Assembly (NCBI RefSeq): GCF_018860705.1
Contig: NZ_JAHKQA010000050.1
Location: 1-32,822 of the forward strand
Length of the DNA stretch: 32,822 nucleotides
From: Citreicella sp. C3M06
GTDB lineage: Bacteria > Pseudomonadota > Alphaproteobacteria > Rhodobacterales > Rhodobacteraceae
Reading direction: 5' to 3'
The notes under the pieces are model-generated. The model did not search any database, had not been told where the DNA came from, and saw only the letters and a program-made list of their open reading frames with translations. How positions within the stretch are numbered: the first letter of the stretch is position 1; every line of letters starts with the position of its first letter. Positions 1 through 8,108 of this stretch are shown piece after piece. The translations under genes were made by a program, and so were the position numbers.

Positions 1-61
1 TCATTGTCCGTCCCTTCGTTGGGTCGGACTCTAATTCCAAATGGAGGAAAAATCCCGTGGC

Positions 62-391
62 AGGTCAGAAGCGAGCGATCTGTCAAAGCGCTAACCGGCC
101 ATAGCGCCGAGCTGGCGGCGGGTCTGGAACGAGCTCATTCCGTTCTTAGATTTTCCACCCGAGGTGCGCAGGCTGATTTACACGACCAATGCCATCGAAG
201 CGCTGAACTCGGAAATAGCCGCGCGGTCCGAACCCGCGGCTATTTCCCCAGCGATGAGGCGGCGGCCAAGTTGATCTATCTGGCGCTGAACACTACCTCA
301 GCGGAGTGGACGCGGTCAGTGTGTGAATGGCATGCGGTGAAAAGCCCGCTCGCGCCATCATGTTAGAGGAACGCTTCCCATTGGCGAAATA
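62..391 (+). pseudogene. IS256-family transposase, C-terminal remnant
   Basis: This is the C-terminal third of a mutator-type (IS256) DDE transposase, broken by frameshifts. Read in shifting frames it gives EASDLSKR-stop-PAIAPSW, then WNELIPFLDFPPEVRRL and IYTTNAIEALNSE, then (frame change near 220) AVRTRGYFPSDEAAAKL, then (frame change near 350) ARAIMLEERFP. These blocks are the usual IS256 landmarks in the usual order, including the TTNAIE.LN block near the C-terminus. An in-frame TAA stands where a Tyr codon is expected in KYPAI. The copy is certainly inactive. No terminal inverted repeat could be identified. Confidence 0.85.
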
Positions 392-604
392 GAAGGCGCG
401 AGGCCATCGCCATTCGGCGCAGCGGCGCCCGCGCACGCGTCGCAGTGGAGTTTATACCCACGAACGCATGCTGGAAGCTATAAATCGCTGCCCGCGCGGG
501 GCTGTCGGCCATCCTGCCGCCCCTAGTCTTCCCGTTCCATGCCTTCCCCCGGCGGGCGGCGCGCAAGGTGCCGCTCTCGAACCCGAGCCGCACAGGAGCC
601 ACGT

Positions 605-1095
605 ATGAACTGGTCTGCGATGTTATTTCGGGGGTCGAACGGCACCGTTCGCACCGCGATCACAGGCACGCCTTCCTCGTGGTGCCGCAGCGCGCTTCAG
701 GTAACCGCACGCTGGCAAAGCTGGATGCGTCAGATCTAGTGGTAACGGTCGCCTTCGGGTTCACCCTTTCGTCAATGCTGGCAAGCGCAGATGTGGCGCT
801 GGCCGAAGGCGCCGTGGCGCTGATACTGGTGATCGCGCTGCGATATGGGATGATGGAATTTTCGGCGCGGTCGCGCCGCTTTGCCCGGGCCGAGCGAAGC
901 GAACCAAGTTTGCGGCTGCGCGATGGGGCGCAACTTCCCTACGCCATGCGCCGTGCCTCTGTCACGCGAGAGACGCTGGAGGTGGTGGTTCGCAGCGCAA
1001 GAAGCCGGCAGCAGGACGATATGTCGGTTGTGACCCTGAAATCGGATGGATCGTTTTCGGCTATAGGTGGCGAGGCGGCCCGGACCGGAACCTGA
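605..1095 (+). pseudogene. DUF421 (YetF-like) membrane protein, frameshifted paralogue
   Basis: This is a broken copy of the intact DUF421 gene at 12555-13070. The ATG at 605 follows an AGGAG ribosome site and begins MNWSAMLFRG, matching MNWSEMFFQG of the intact copy. At about 670/671 ten bases present in the intact copy (CTGGCCTATG, between GGCGCG and CCTTCC) are missing. The frame then changes to one reading AFLVVPQRASGNRTLAKL, DASDLVVTVAFGFT and LRDGAQLPYAMRRASVT, all collinear with the paralogue up to the stop. An uninterrupted frame exists from an ATG at 568, but it would replace the first membrane helix with unrelated residues. Similarity also extends into the 5' leader and just past the stop (GGAACCTGATCCC in both), indicating a duplicated segment. 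Confidence 0.8.
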
Positions 1096-1098
1096 TCC

Positions 1099-1112
1099 CT
1101 GCGCGGGCGCAG
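1099..1112. terminator. small GC hairpin between convergent genes
   Basis: CTGCGC-GG-GCGCAG is a perfect 6-bp stem between the end of the DUF421 pseudogene (plus strand) and the end of the GH13 gene (minus strand). Its position suits a bidirectional terminator, but there is no T-tract and the loop is only two bases, so the call is tentative. Confidence 0.3.
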
Positions 1113-1114
1113 CG

Positions 1115-2797
1115 CTATAGCTTCCAGGCCAAGCTTTCATAGGGAACAAGCCGCAGAGAACGCGGAATTTCGCCGCGCGGTGTGTGCGACCAGACAAGAC
1201 AGTCCGCCTGCCCTGCCAGTCCCTGCGGCAGCTCACGCTCACGGTCCTGCGCGGTGAAGTTGGCGATGACGAACAGTCGTTCGTCACCCAGCCGACGTTC
1301 GAAGGCGATGATGTCGGGATCATCCTGCATCAGCTGCACCGTGTGGCCAAAGGTCACCAGATCGCTTTCCTTGCGCAGTGCGATCAGCCGCCGGTAATGG
1401 GCGAAGACGCTTTCGCTATGCACCATGTCTTGTTCGACGTTCACCTCGCCGAAATTCGGGTTGGCCTGTATCCAGGGCGTGCCTGTGGTGAACCCGCCGT
1501 GGGGCGCCGCGTTCCACTGCATTGGCGTGCGGGAATGGTCTCGGCTGTTGCGGTTGGCCCCGGCAAGAAACGCCTCAGGGGAAACGCCCTGCGCGATCTG
1601 TTCTTCGAAATGGTTCAGCGTCTCAAGGTCGCGGTACTGGTCGATGCGTTCGAAACGCGCATTGGTCATGCCGATTTCCTCGCCCTGATAGACAAAGGGC
1701 GTGCCCTTGAGCAGGTGCAGCACCGTGGCCAGCGTCTTGGCGGCAGGGCGGCGGTGGGCACGGTCATCGGCATAGAACGACACCTGCCGCGGCAGGTCGT
1801 GGTTGGACAGGAACAGCGCGTGCCAGCCATCGTCGCGCGTCAGGTCCTGCCAAGAAAACAGCGCGCGCTTGAACGCTACGAGGTCAAACGGCTTGGGCGC
1901 GAACTTGCCCAGCTCGGGGTGCCAACCCTCGCGGATGTGAGAAAATTCGAACACCATGTCCAATTCATCCCGATCACGCCCGCAGTAGAGCAGGCCGGTT
2001 TCGATAGATACCGACCAGCTTTCGCCGATGGTCAGCACATCGCGCCCGGCCAGCACCTCGCGGTGCATTTCCTGCAAGAATGGGTGAAGGTCGGGGCCTT
2101 CCTCGTAGATGCGGGCATCGACATCCTTGCCGATCAGGCTGATCACATCCATCCGAAAGCCCGCGATACCCCGGTCGAGCCACCAGCGCATCATGTCGTA
2201 GATCTCGGCCCGCAGGGCGGGGTTCTGCCAGTTCAGATCGGGCTGAGCAGGGCTGAAGAAGTGGAAATAATACTGCCCGACCTCTTCGCAATAGGTCCAC
2301 GCCGGGCCACCAAAGGCGGCGCGCGCATCGTCGGGCGGCCCGCCATCAGGGGCGGGATCGCGCCAGATGTAATAATCATGCTGGGCGCAGTCGCGCGATG
2401 CGCGCGCCGCCTGAAACCAGTGATGCAGCGATGACGAGTGGTTCACCACCAGATCCATCACGATGCCGATGCCGCGCTCGCGTGCTTCGGCAATCAGGTG
2501 GTCCATGTCATCCAGCGTGCCGAATTCCGGGGCAATATTGCGATAATCCGCGATGTCATAGCCGTTGTCGATCATCGGAGAGGCATAGACCGGCGACAAC
2601 CAGATGAAGCCGATGCCAAGGTCGGACAGGTGCCCCAGCTTGGAGGTGATGCCGGGAATGTCTCCCATGCCGTCGCCGTTGCTGTCGGCAAAGCTGCGCG
2701 GATAGACTTGGTAGCCAGTGGCACGGTGCCACCAGCGTTCGGTACGTTCGGACGCCGCATTGGGGGCCGCGTGCGGAGGGGGGGCATGAGCGGTCAT
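1115..2797 (-). CDS. GH13 alpha-glucosidase, oligo-1,6-glucosidase-like
   Basis: A 560-residue cytoplasmic-type glycoside hydrolase of family 13; no signal peptide is seen. All signature regions are present: DLVVNH (region I, residues 115-120), GFRMDVI with nucleophile D217, IGES with acid/base E259, and SNHD with D334. The calcium-type loop DSNGDGMGD (38-46) and QPDLNW are canonical. Val218 directly after the nucleophile is the residue associated in GH13_31 enzymes with alpha-1,6 linkages, so isomaltose-type oligosaccharides are the likely substrates (inference). The reading frame is open upstream to a GTG at 2839, but the ATG at 2797 has AGGAG five bases before it and leaves a 35-bp gap to the upstream GH13 gene, so I chose it. 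It is probably cotranscribed with that gene. No sugar transporter or regulator lies beside it. Confidence 0.85.
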   Translation of the reverse strand: MTAHAPPPHAAPNAASERTERWWHRATGYQVYPRSFADSNGDGMGDIPGITSKLGHLSDLGIGFIWLSPVYASPMIDNGYDIADYRNIAPEFGTLDDMDHLIAEARERGIGIVMDLVVNHSSSLHHWFQAARASRDCAQHDYYIWRDPAPDGGPPDDARAAFGGPAWTYCEEVGQYYFHFFSPAQPDLNWQNPALRAEIYDMMRWWLDRGIAGFRMDVISLIGKDVDARIYEEGPDLHPFLQEMHREVLAGRDVLTIGESWSVSIETGLLYCGRDRDELDMVFEFSHIREGWHPELGKFAPKPFDLVAFKRALFSWQDLTRDDGWHALFLSNHDLPRQVSFYADDRAHRRPAAKTLATVLHLLKGTPFVYQGEEIGMTNARFERIDQYRDLETLNHFEEQIAQGVSPEAFLAGANRNSRDHSRTPMQWNAAPHGGFTTGTPWIQANPNFGEVNVEQDMVHSESVFAHYRRLIALRKESDLVTFGHTVQLMQDDPDIIAFERRLGDERLFVIANFTAQDRERELPQGLAGQADCLVWSHTPRGEIPRSLRLVPYESLAWKL

Positions 2798-2832
2798 GTC
2801 TGCTCCTGTGTTTTTGGGGTTCATCAGGACGG

Positions 2833-4521
2833 TCAGCACAGCGCGATCACGGCCAGTGGGCCGAGTGTCAGGCTATCCTGATCAAGCGCTATTTCGCCGC
2901 GCGAGAACTGCGTTTGCAGGGACGATCTGGGCAGCGTCAGCTCAGTCGGCTTCAGGGCAAAGTTCACCGCGCAGATCAGGCTGTCTCCCGCCTTTTCTCG
3001 TTCAAAGGCGATGACCTTGCTGGGCACGTCTTCGAAGATGCGCTCGGACGCGGTTCTGAGCATGGGCATCGTGCGGCGCCAGCGCATCAGCTTGCGGGTG
3101 AATTGCAGTACAGAGTCGGGGTCCTGTTCCTGCACATCGATGGCGCTGTCGCGGTGGTCATGCGGCACCTTGAGCCAAGGTGTTTCAGAGTCAGAGAACC
3201 CGCAGTTGAGCGCTTCTCGGGTCCAGGGCAGAGGACAGCGCACACCGTCGCGGCCCTCGAAATCGGGCCAAAGCGCCTTGGCCCACGGGTCCTGCAGTTC
3301 CTCGAACGGGATGTGGGGCTGTTGCAGGCCTAACTCTTCCCCCTGAAATAGGATCGCGCCGCCCATCAGCGTGGTTTGTAGGAAAAGCAATAGCTTGGCG
3401 GCGTCTGGCGCGCGCCCGGCGGCACAGGCTTTAGGCATCAGATTGGACACCGAACGCGGGGAGTCGTGGTTGGTGAACACGTTCAGGCTGGACCCCGGCA
3501 TCAAGTAGCGCGACCGCAGGTGCAGCATCGAGGTCCAGTCGCGCAGCGTGTCGGCGCGGTTGATGAGGTCGAAGTCATAGACCGCGTGCAGCCGGTCGTT
3601 GTCGACGGTGTATTTCGGCGCAAGGCGCGAGCTGTCCACATCGGCCAGCTCGCCGATCAGCACGCGCGGCGGGTCGTATTCATTGGCCACGCGGCGCAGC
3701 TGGTGCAGGATCGGGATCGCTTCGGGGACGTCACGGTCAAACAGGTGTATCTGCTGCTTGAACGGGTTGTTGGGGCCGCCCCCGACCGACGGGTTTTCCG
3801 TCGCGCGGGCGGGCGGGTTGGATCGCAGCTCACTGTCGTGGCTCAGGCATTGAATGGCATCAAGGCGGAACCCGTCCAGCCCCATGTCCAGCCAGAACCG
3901 CATGTTATCCAGCACCTCGGCCATCACCTGCTGGTTGCGCAGGTTCAGCGCAGGCTGGCTGGCCAGAAAGGGGCGATAGCAATACTGCGCCCGCTGCGGC
4001 ACCCAGCGCCACGCCCGCCCGCCGAACGAGCTGATCCAGTTGTTGGGCGGCCCGCCGTCGGGCGCCGGGTCGGCCCAGACGTACCAGTGGGCCTTGTCAT
4101 TGTCGCGCGAGGCGGCGCTTTCCTTGAACCACGGGTGTTCGTCGGACGTGTGCCCGGCGATGAAGTCGAACATGATCTTGAGATCAAGGTCATGCGCCGC
4201 GTCGATCAGTTCCTGCACATGTTCGACCTTGCCAAAGGGCGGATGGACACCGCGAAAGTCGCTGACATCATAACCATTGTCTTGTTGCGGCGAGGGGTAG
4301 AACGGCGTCAGCCACAGCCCATCGACCCCAAGATCGCGGATATACGGCAGCTTTTCGGTGATGCCGCGGATATCTCCGTAGCCATTTCCCGAACTGTCAT
4401 TGAACGAATGGGTGTAGACTTCGTAGAACACCGCGCCGCGCCACCATTCAGGAGGCTCGGGCACAGTGCCCCGATGGGTGATGGCATAAACGAGTTCTGC
4501 GTCTCTTTCAGTGACGGACAT
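2833..4521 (-). CDS. GH13 alpha-glucosidase/alpha-amylase-family hydrolase
   Basis: A 562-residue GH13 protein without signal peptide, first gene of a two-gene minus-strand unit. The catalytic triad is intact: D221 in GFRLDAI, E291 in IGELAD, D353 in TNHDSPR. Ala222 after the nucleophile, where the downstream enzyme has Val, suggests preference for alpha-1,4 linkages if the GH13_31 rule applies. Several normally conserved positions differ: region I reads DFIAGH (119-124) with Gly for the usual Asn, the usual QPDLNWRN is QPALNLRN, and the calcium loop is DSSGNGYGD. These could shift specificity or reduce activity. Family membership is certain; the substrate is not. The ATG at 4521 is the only reasonable start, just upstream of the (beta/alpha)8 barrel. 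Confidence 0.85.
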   Translation of the reverse strand: MSVTERDAELVYAITHRGTVPEPPEWWRGAVFYEVYTHSFNDSSGNGYGDIRGITEKLPYIRDLGVDGLWLTPFYPSPQQDNGYDVSDFRGVHPPFGKVEHVQELIDAAHDLDLKIMFDFIAGHTSDEHPWFKESAASRDNDKAHWYVWADPAPDGGPPNNWISSFGGRAWRWVPQRAQYCYRPFLASQPALNLRNQQVMAEVLDNMRFWLDMGLDGFRLDAIQCLSHDSELRSNPPARATENPSVGGGPNNPFKQQIHLFDRDVPEAIPILHQLRRVANEYDPPRVLIGELADVDSSRLAPKYTVDNDRLHAVYDFDLINRADTLRDWTSMLHLRSRYLMPGSSLNVFTNHDSPRSVSNLMPKACAAGRAPDAAKLLLFLQTTLMGGAILFQGEELGLQQPHIPFEELQDPWAKALWPDFEGRDGVRCPLPWTREALNCGFSDSETPWLKVPHDHRDSAIDVQEQDPDSVLQFTRKLMRWRRTMPMLRTASERIFEDVPSKVIAFEREKAGDSLICAVNFALKPTELTLPRSSLQTQFSRGEIALDQDSLTLGPLAVIALC

Positions 4522-5725
4522 GGGCAGCTTCCTGTCGTTGATTGTTTCGCTAGCGCGGTGGCGAAATTAACCTGCGGGTCCGGGCGTGCCTGCGTTGGCA
4601 GTTCCGCTGGGCCCCTTGCGAAGGGGGCGATTGCTGCATCGCTGTCGATTACAGATTTGACGATTGACGGCGAACCTGACTTGACCTGCCGGTGTGCGTT
4701 TGTTTGCCCACTGGCACGGCGGAAGTCGGCTAAGTCGTACGGCACGATGCCGCTATTGAGCCAAGTTGCTGCTAACGGGGTGAACAGTGGCCTTGAACAG
4801 ACCCAGCCGGCAGTCGCAAAGCGGATCGGCATGCCTGTCGCAGGATTTGTTGAACAAGTGGTGACTCCTTTGGTTTGGACTGCTCGGCGGAGCACGCCCT
4901 AGACGTAGCGAGCGGGACGGCGTTGACCAACAAGCGCCTGTTGACGACAAACCCTTACTGGGCTCGGCTGGTTCCGAAACAGGCGGTCACCGCGCGGGGT
5001 GCCTTTAGCGCCCTGTCAGTCTGCGCCACCCGAGAAACAAGCGGCGCTGCGGCGCAGGATCCGATTCTGTCTGCTTCCGAGCGCGCGGATGCCGCGACGG
5101 ACGGCGCTTTCCGTGCAGGTGCTCGCGTGCGAGACCGCTCGAAAGACGTCGCCGCCCAGCTTTCTGAAGCCACCGAGCGCATGAGCGCCCATTCACGCGA
5201 AGGCGATAGTACTGACGGCCTGCGGCCTGCCGCGTGATGACCGGGAAGACATCCTAGAACCGGCAGAGACTTCGTCGAGTTTTCCGACGCCGGCATTGTC
5301 CCACGCTGGCTCCGTATCAGAGCAGCACAGGACTGTGCGGCTGTCTGCATCGAACAGGCAAGTCATGTGGTTATGCAGCACACGACGACCCGGCAGGAAT
5401 TGCGGCTCGACCTTCGCCATCGCAGCCGGCGGGCGGGCCGATGCCTACCTCCCGACGCCCCCACCGGTGCCGTCATCAGCGCGGCCATCCCCGACAATCG
5501 GTTTGAACTGCAGTGTTCCTCTTCGCACTCATCGGGAGGGTCTGAATGTGCGGTGTGCTGTCCACGCGGTTCAGTTTGAGGAAGAGTGCAGGAAGATGCC
5601 CCGCTTGAGCTCTTCATTTTCAAGCTGTGCGCGGGCCTGAATTCTGGATGGCGTCATTCCAGTTTCCCTTTGGCCAGCGGCGATGTCGCGCACCCTGCAT
5701 CAGCGCTCCATTTCGCGTGGCGCAG
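4522..5725. other. 1.2-kb stretch with no recognisable gene
   Basis: Frames here are short, overlap on both strands, and show no family motif I recognise. A minus-strand frame ending near 5193 and a short one near 5575-5660 (LENEELKRG) could be fragments of decayed genes. The 5' end of this stretch must hold the promoter of the GH13 pair, but I see no convincing sigma-70 or EcfG motif close to 4521. Given the insertion-sequence debris elsewhere, decayed mobile DNA is the most likely content. Confidence 0.5.
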
Positions 5726-5751
5726 GGAACGTTATAGCTCGCCCATAAGTT
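5726..5751 (+). promoter_or_regulatory. candidate EcfG-type promoter for the four-gene cassette
   Basis: GGAAC (5726-5730), a 17-base spacer, then AGTT (5748-5751). This matches the alphaproteobacterial general-stress sigma factor consensus GGAAC-N16/17-CGTT except for the first base of the -10 element. It lies 35 bases before the chosen GTG start at 5787. One match of this quality could occur by chance in a window this size, so its support comes from position and from the better motif before the nearby catalase. Confidence 0.4.
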
Positions 5752-5786
5752 GACGCAGGACACTATCCGCAGTGAGGGGATCGTAC

Positions 5787-6839
5787 GTGTTGACGTTCAA
5801 GAATATCGCTTCGCAGCCGGATCAGGCTGGCAGTGGCCGTGAAGGCAGACCCGGCGAAAGGCCCGAAGACAGGCTGACGGCAGCGTCGGTGCGACCGGCT
5901 GCCGCCGGCCTCGAAAACTGCGGCCCACATGAGCTGGCACGGCGACTGCGCGATGCCGCCGCGATTGATCTGTCGCTGGGCCGGCTGCTGGAAGGTCATG
6001 CAAATGCACTGCGCCTTGTCATGACCTATGGCGATGATGCAGACCGCGCCGCGCTGCGATCCGATCTGAAAGCGGGTCACATCTTTGGGGTATGGGGCGC
6101 TGATGCCACACCTCCGGTCAGTACCGATGGCGAGCGTCTGAGCGGGGCGAAACGCTTTGCGTCGGGGCTTGGCATCGTGGATCAGGCCATCGTTACGACC
6201 GGCAGCGGCGCTGAGCAGCAGCTTTACCTCGTGGATGCAACCGATCCCGAACGCCATGACCCTGGCTGTTGGGATATGAGCGGCATGCAGGCGTCGCGCT
6301 CGGGCCGGTTCGATTGCAGCGATCTTGCCGCACGTCCAATCGGCCCACCCGGATGCTACACCACCGAGCCGCACTTTGTCGGGGGCACCTGGCGGATCGC
6401 GGCGGTGGCGGTGGGCGGGATCACGGGCTTGCTGGATCGCGCCGCCGCGCAGCTGCGGGCGCGCAACCACCTGCAGGCCGATGCCCATCTGCTGCGGCTT
6501 TCCCCGATAGCTCTGCGAGTCACTGCCGCTTGGGCAGCGATCCGGCGGGCAGGACGCTATGCTCAGGGGGCATCGGGCGCCGCCGCCCCCGAAAAAGCCG
6601 CCGTACTGTCAGTATCGACGCGGCTGCTGACCGAGGAGCTGGGGCAGGATTGCATCGCGGCGGTGGAACGATCGGTGGGCTTGTCGATGTTTGCCTCCGA
6701 TGACGATATCGGGCACCACGCACGCGACCTAGCCTGCTACCTGCGGCAAGCGGCACGCGATGCGTTTTTGATGCAGGTGGGCCGGGCGATGCTGGGCCGC
6801 CCCGGCGGAATGGCGGAGTGGCTCGATGATTGCGACTGA
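5787..6839 (+). CDS. acyl-CoA dehydrogenase-like protein
   Basis: About 350 residues, resembling acyl-CoA dehydrogenase-family flavoproteins. The middle has the beta-domain pattern (GHIFGVWGAD, LSGAKRFASG, then TGSGAEQQLYLVDA), and the C-terminal third is alpha-helical with RNHLQAD and AAVERSVGLSMF. It is shorter and more divergent than catabolic acyl-CoA dehydrogenases (about 380-400 residues), and I cannot confirm a catalytic Glu, so it may act on an unusual substrate. A GTG at 5772 is possible, but the GTG at 5787 is preceded at the right distance by GAGGGGA (5774-5780), so I prefer it. The 3' end overlaps the PIG-L gene by 14 bases, showing translational coupling in a four-gene operon. 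This same gene set recurs in proteobacterial genomes with no settled function, to my knowledge. Confidence 0.7.
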   Translation: MLTFKNIASQPDQAGSGREGRPGERPEDRLTAASVRPAAAGLENCGPHELARRLRDAAAIDLSLGRLLEGHANALRLVMTYGDDADRAALRSDLKAGHIFGVWGADATPPVSTDGERLSGAKRFASGLGIVDQAIVTTGSGAEQQLYLVDATDPERHDPGCWDMSGMQASRSGRFDCSDLAARPIGPPGCYTTEPHFVGGTWRIAAVAVGGITGLLDRAAAQLRARNHLQADAHLLRLSPIALRVTAAWAAIRRAGRYAQGASGAAAPEKAAVLSVSTRLLTEELGQDCIAAVERSVGLSMFASDDDIGHHARDLACYLRQAARDAFLMQVGRAMLGRPGGMAEWLDDCD

Positions 6840-7554
6840 CACGCCCCCCCTCGCCCGCCCGGTCACCGCATCGTACCTGTGCGGGCCCTACCCCATCGTC
6901 GTCTTGGCGCCCCACCCGGATGATGAATCGCTTGGCTGCGGCGGCTTGCTGGCCAATGCATTTGCTGGCCACGGTGCGCATGTCGTGCTGATGACGAACG
7001 GCGCTGCGTCGCATCCCGGCTCGCGCGGCTGGCCCGCGCGGCAGCGGACAGACGTCCGGGCGCGGGAACTCGACGCTGCGATCCGCGAGCTGGGCGGAAC
7101 TGCAGAGGATGTCACCCGCCTTGGTCTGCCTGACGCGGGCATGGCGGACCCGTCCGTCCCGGTGTTCTCCATCGCCCGCAGCATCGCCGCGCTTATGTCC
7201 CGGCTGGGCGCGCGCTGTCTGTTCGCCACAGCCCCCACGGACCCGCATTGCGACCACGAAGTAACCGCCGAGATTGCTCGCCTCGCGGCCCGGGTGACTG
7301 GCGCTCGGCTGATGTTCTACCCGGTCTGGTCGCGCTGGAAACAGCCTGATTTCCGCACAGAGCTGGCGGGCATGAGCGAATACCGGCTGGACACCTCTGC
7401 AGTGCGCGAACGCAAGGCCCGCGCCATCGCAGCGCACCAGAGCCAGCACGGTAAGATATTTACCGATGACGACCAAGGCTTCGTGCTCGACCCCGGCTTC
7501 GTGCGCCTGTTCGTCGAAACCGACGAGATCTTCTTCGAGGAACACGCCACATGA
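6826..7554 (+). CDS. PIG-L/LmbE family N-acetylglucosaminyl deacetylase-like
   Basis: A 242-residue PIG-L family zinc deacetylase. The metal-binding motif PHPDDE (H30, D32, D33) follows VVLA, and the second site is TDPHCDHE (H141, H144); both are intact. The family removes acetyl groups from N-acetylglucosamine-type sugars in GPI precursors, mycothiol, bacillithiol and some antibiotics. The conserved QRTDVRARELDAA stretch (73-85) is also typical. The gene overlaps the dehydrogenase upstream and the methyltransferase downstream (ATGA), so the three are made together. A plausible role is deacetylating an amino-sugar intermediate that the neighbouring transferase assembles; the actual substrate cannot be read from sequence. 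Confidence 0.85.
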   Translation: MIATDTPPLARPVTASYLCGPYPIVVLAPHPDDESLGCGGLLANAFAGHGAHVVLMTNGAASHPGSRGWPARQRTDVRARELDAAIRELGGTAEDVTRLGLPDAGMADPSVPVFSIARSIAALMSRLGARCLFATAPTDPHCDHEVTAEIARLAARVTGARLMFYPVWSRWKQPDFRTELAGMSEYRLDTSAVRERKARAIAAHQSQHGKIFTDDDQGFVLDPGFVRLFVETDEIFFEEHAT

Positions 7555-8108
7555 GCGCCGTGCATCTCGATCACCTCGAAACGCTTTATGCCAGCGGAGA
7601 CGACCCCTGGGGCTTTCGGACGAGCGCCTACGAACAGGCCAAGTTCCGCGCCACGCGTGCCGCCCTTGGCCGGCCAGCCTATAGCTCCACGCTGGAATTG
7701 GGATGCGGCAACGGAGAGCTGGCGCGCCACATCGCGCCGATCTGCGGACAGTATACTGGCGTCGATGCGGTCGAGACGGCCCTGCAGGCGGCGCGACGCG
7801 CCGTCCCGGGCGGGCGCTTCGTGAAGCTGTTCCTGCCCGCGCCGTTGCCGGACGGGCCGCATGACCTGATCATCCTGTCCGAGATCCTCTATTTCCTGGA
7901 TCCGGATGGCATCCGCGCGCTTGCCGCGCAGCTCGACAGGCGATGGCCCGGGGCGGAACTGCTCTGCGTCACATGGCTTGGGCACAGCGGCAACCCGCTG
8001 CAGGGGCGCGACGCGCTGGACCTGTTCCGCGCCGCAACCCCCCGCGGCTGGCACCGCGCAGGGGGCGGCGCCCGCTACCGCATCGACCGCGCCGAGGGCA
8101 GAGCATGA
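7551..8108 (+). CDS. NodS-like SAM-dependent methyltransferase
   Basis: A 185-residue class I methyltransferase. Motif I is TLELGCGNGELARHI (47-61), followed by the acidic YTGVDAV strand end and the DLIILSEILYFL motif IV region. The N-terminal DPWGFRTSAYEQAKF is characteristic of proteins annotated NodS-like, after the rhizobial Nod-factor N-methyltransferase that methylates a deacetylated glucosamine. Its position right after a PIG-L deacetylase (ATGA overlap at 7551-7554) suggests sequential deacetylation then N-methylation of an amino sugar, by analogy with NodB/NodS. That pathway is inference. Start ATG 7551 is fixed by the overlap. Confidence 0.85.
   Translation: MSAVHLDHLETLYASGDDPWGFRTSAYEQAKFRATRAALGRPAYSSTLELGCGNGELARHIAPICGQYTGVDAVETALQAARRAVPGGRFVKLFLPAPLPDGPHDLIILSEILYFLDPDGIRALAAQLDRRWPGAELLCVTWLGHSGNPLQGRDALDLFRAATPRGWHRAGGGARYRIDRAEGRA

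Noticed and set aside
1184-2434. 416-residue plus-strand frame opposite the GH13 gene
   Set aside because: Antisense of a gene with intact GH13 motifs; no domain recognisable.
3466-4902. 478-residue plus-strand frame
   Set aside because: Mostly antisense to the second GH13 gene, with no recognisable domain; an artefact of high GC content.
4950-4975. Minus-strand GGAAC-N17-GGTT resembling an EcfG promoter
   Set aside because: It lies about 430 bases from the GH13 start with no gene between, and one or two such partial matches are expected by chance.
7943-8104. Upstream extension of the GT2 frame
   Set aside because: It overlaps the methyltransferase gene; the ATGA overlap at 8105 and the position of the GT-A fold set the start.
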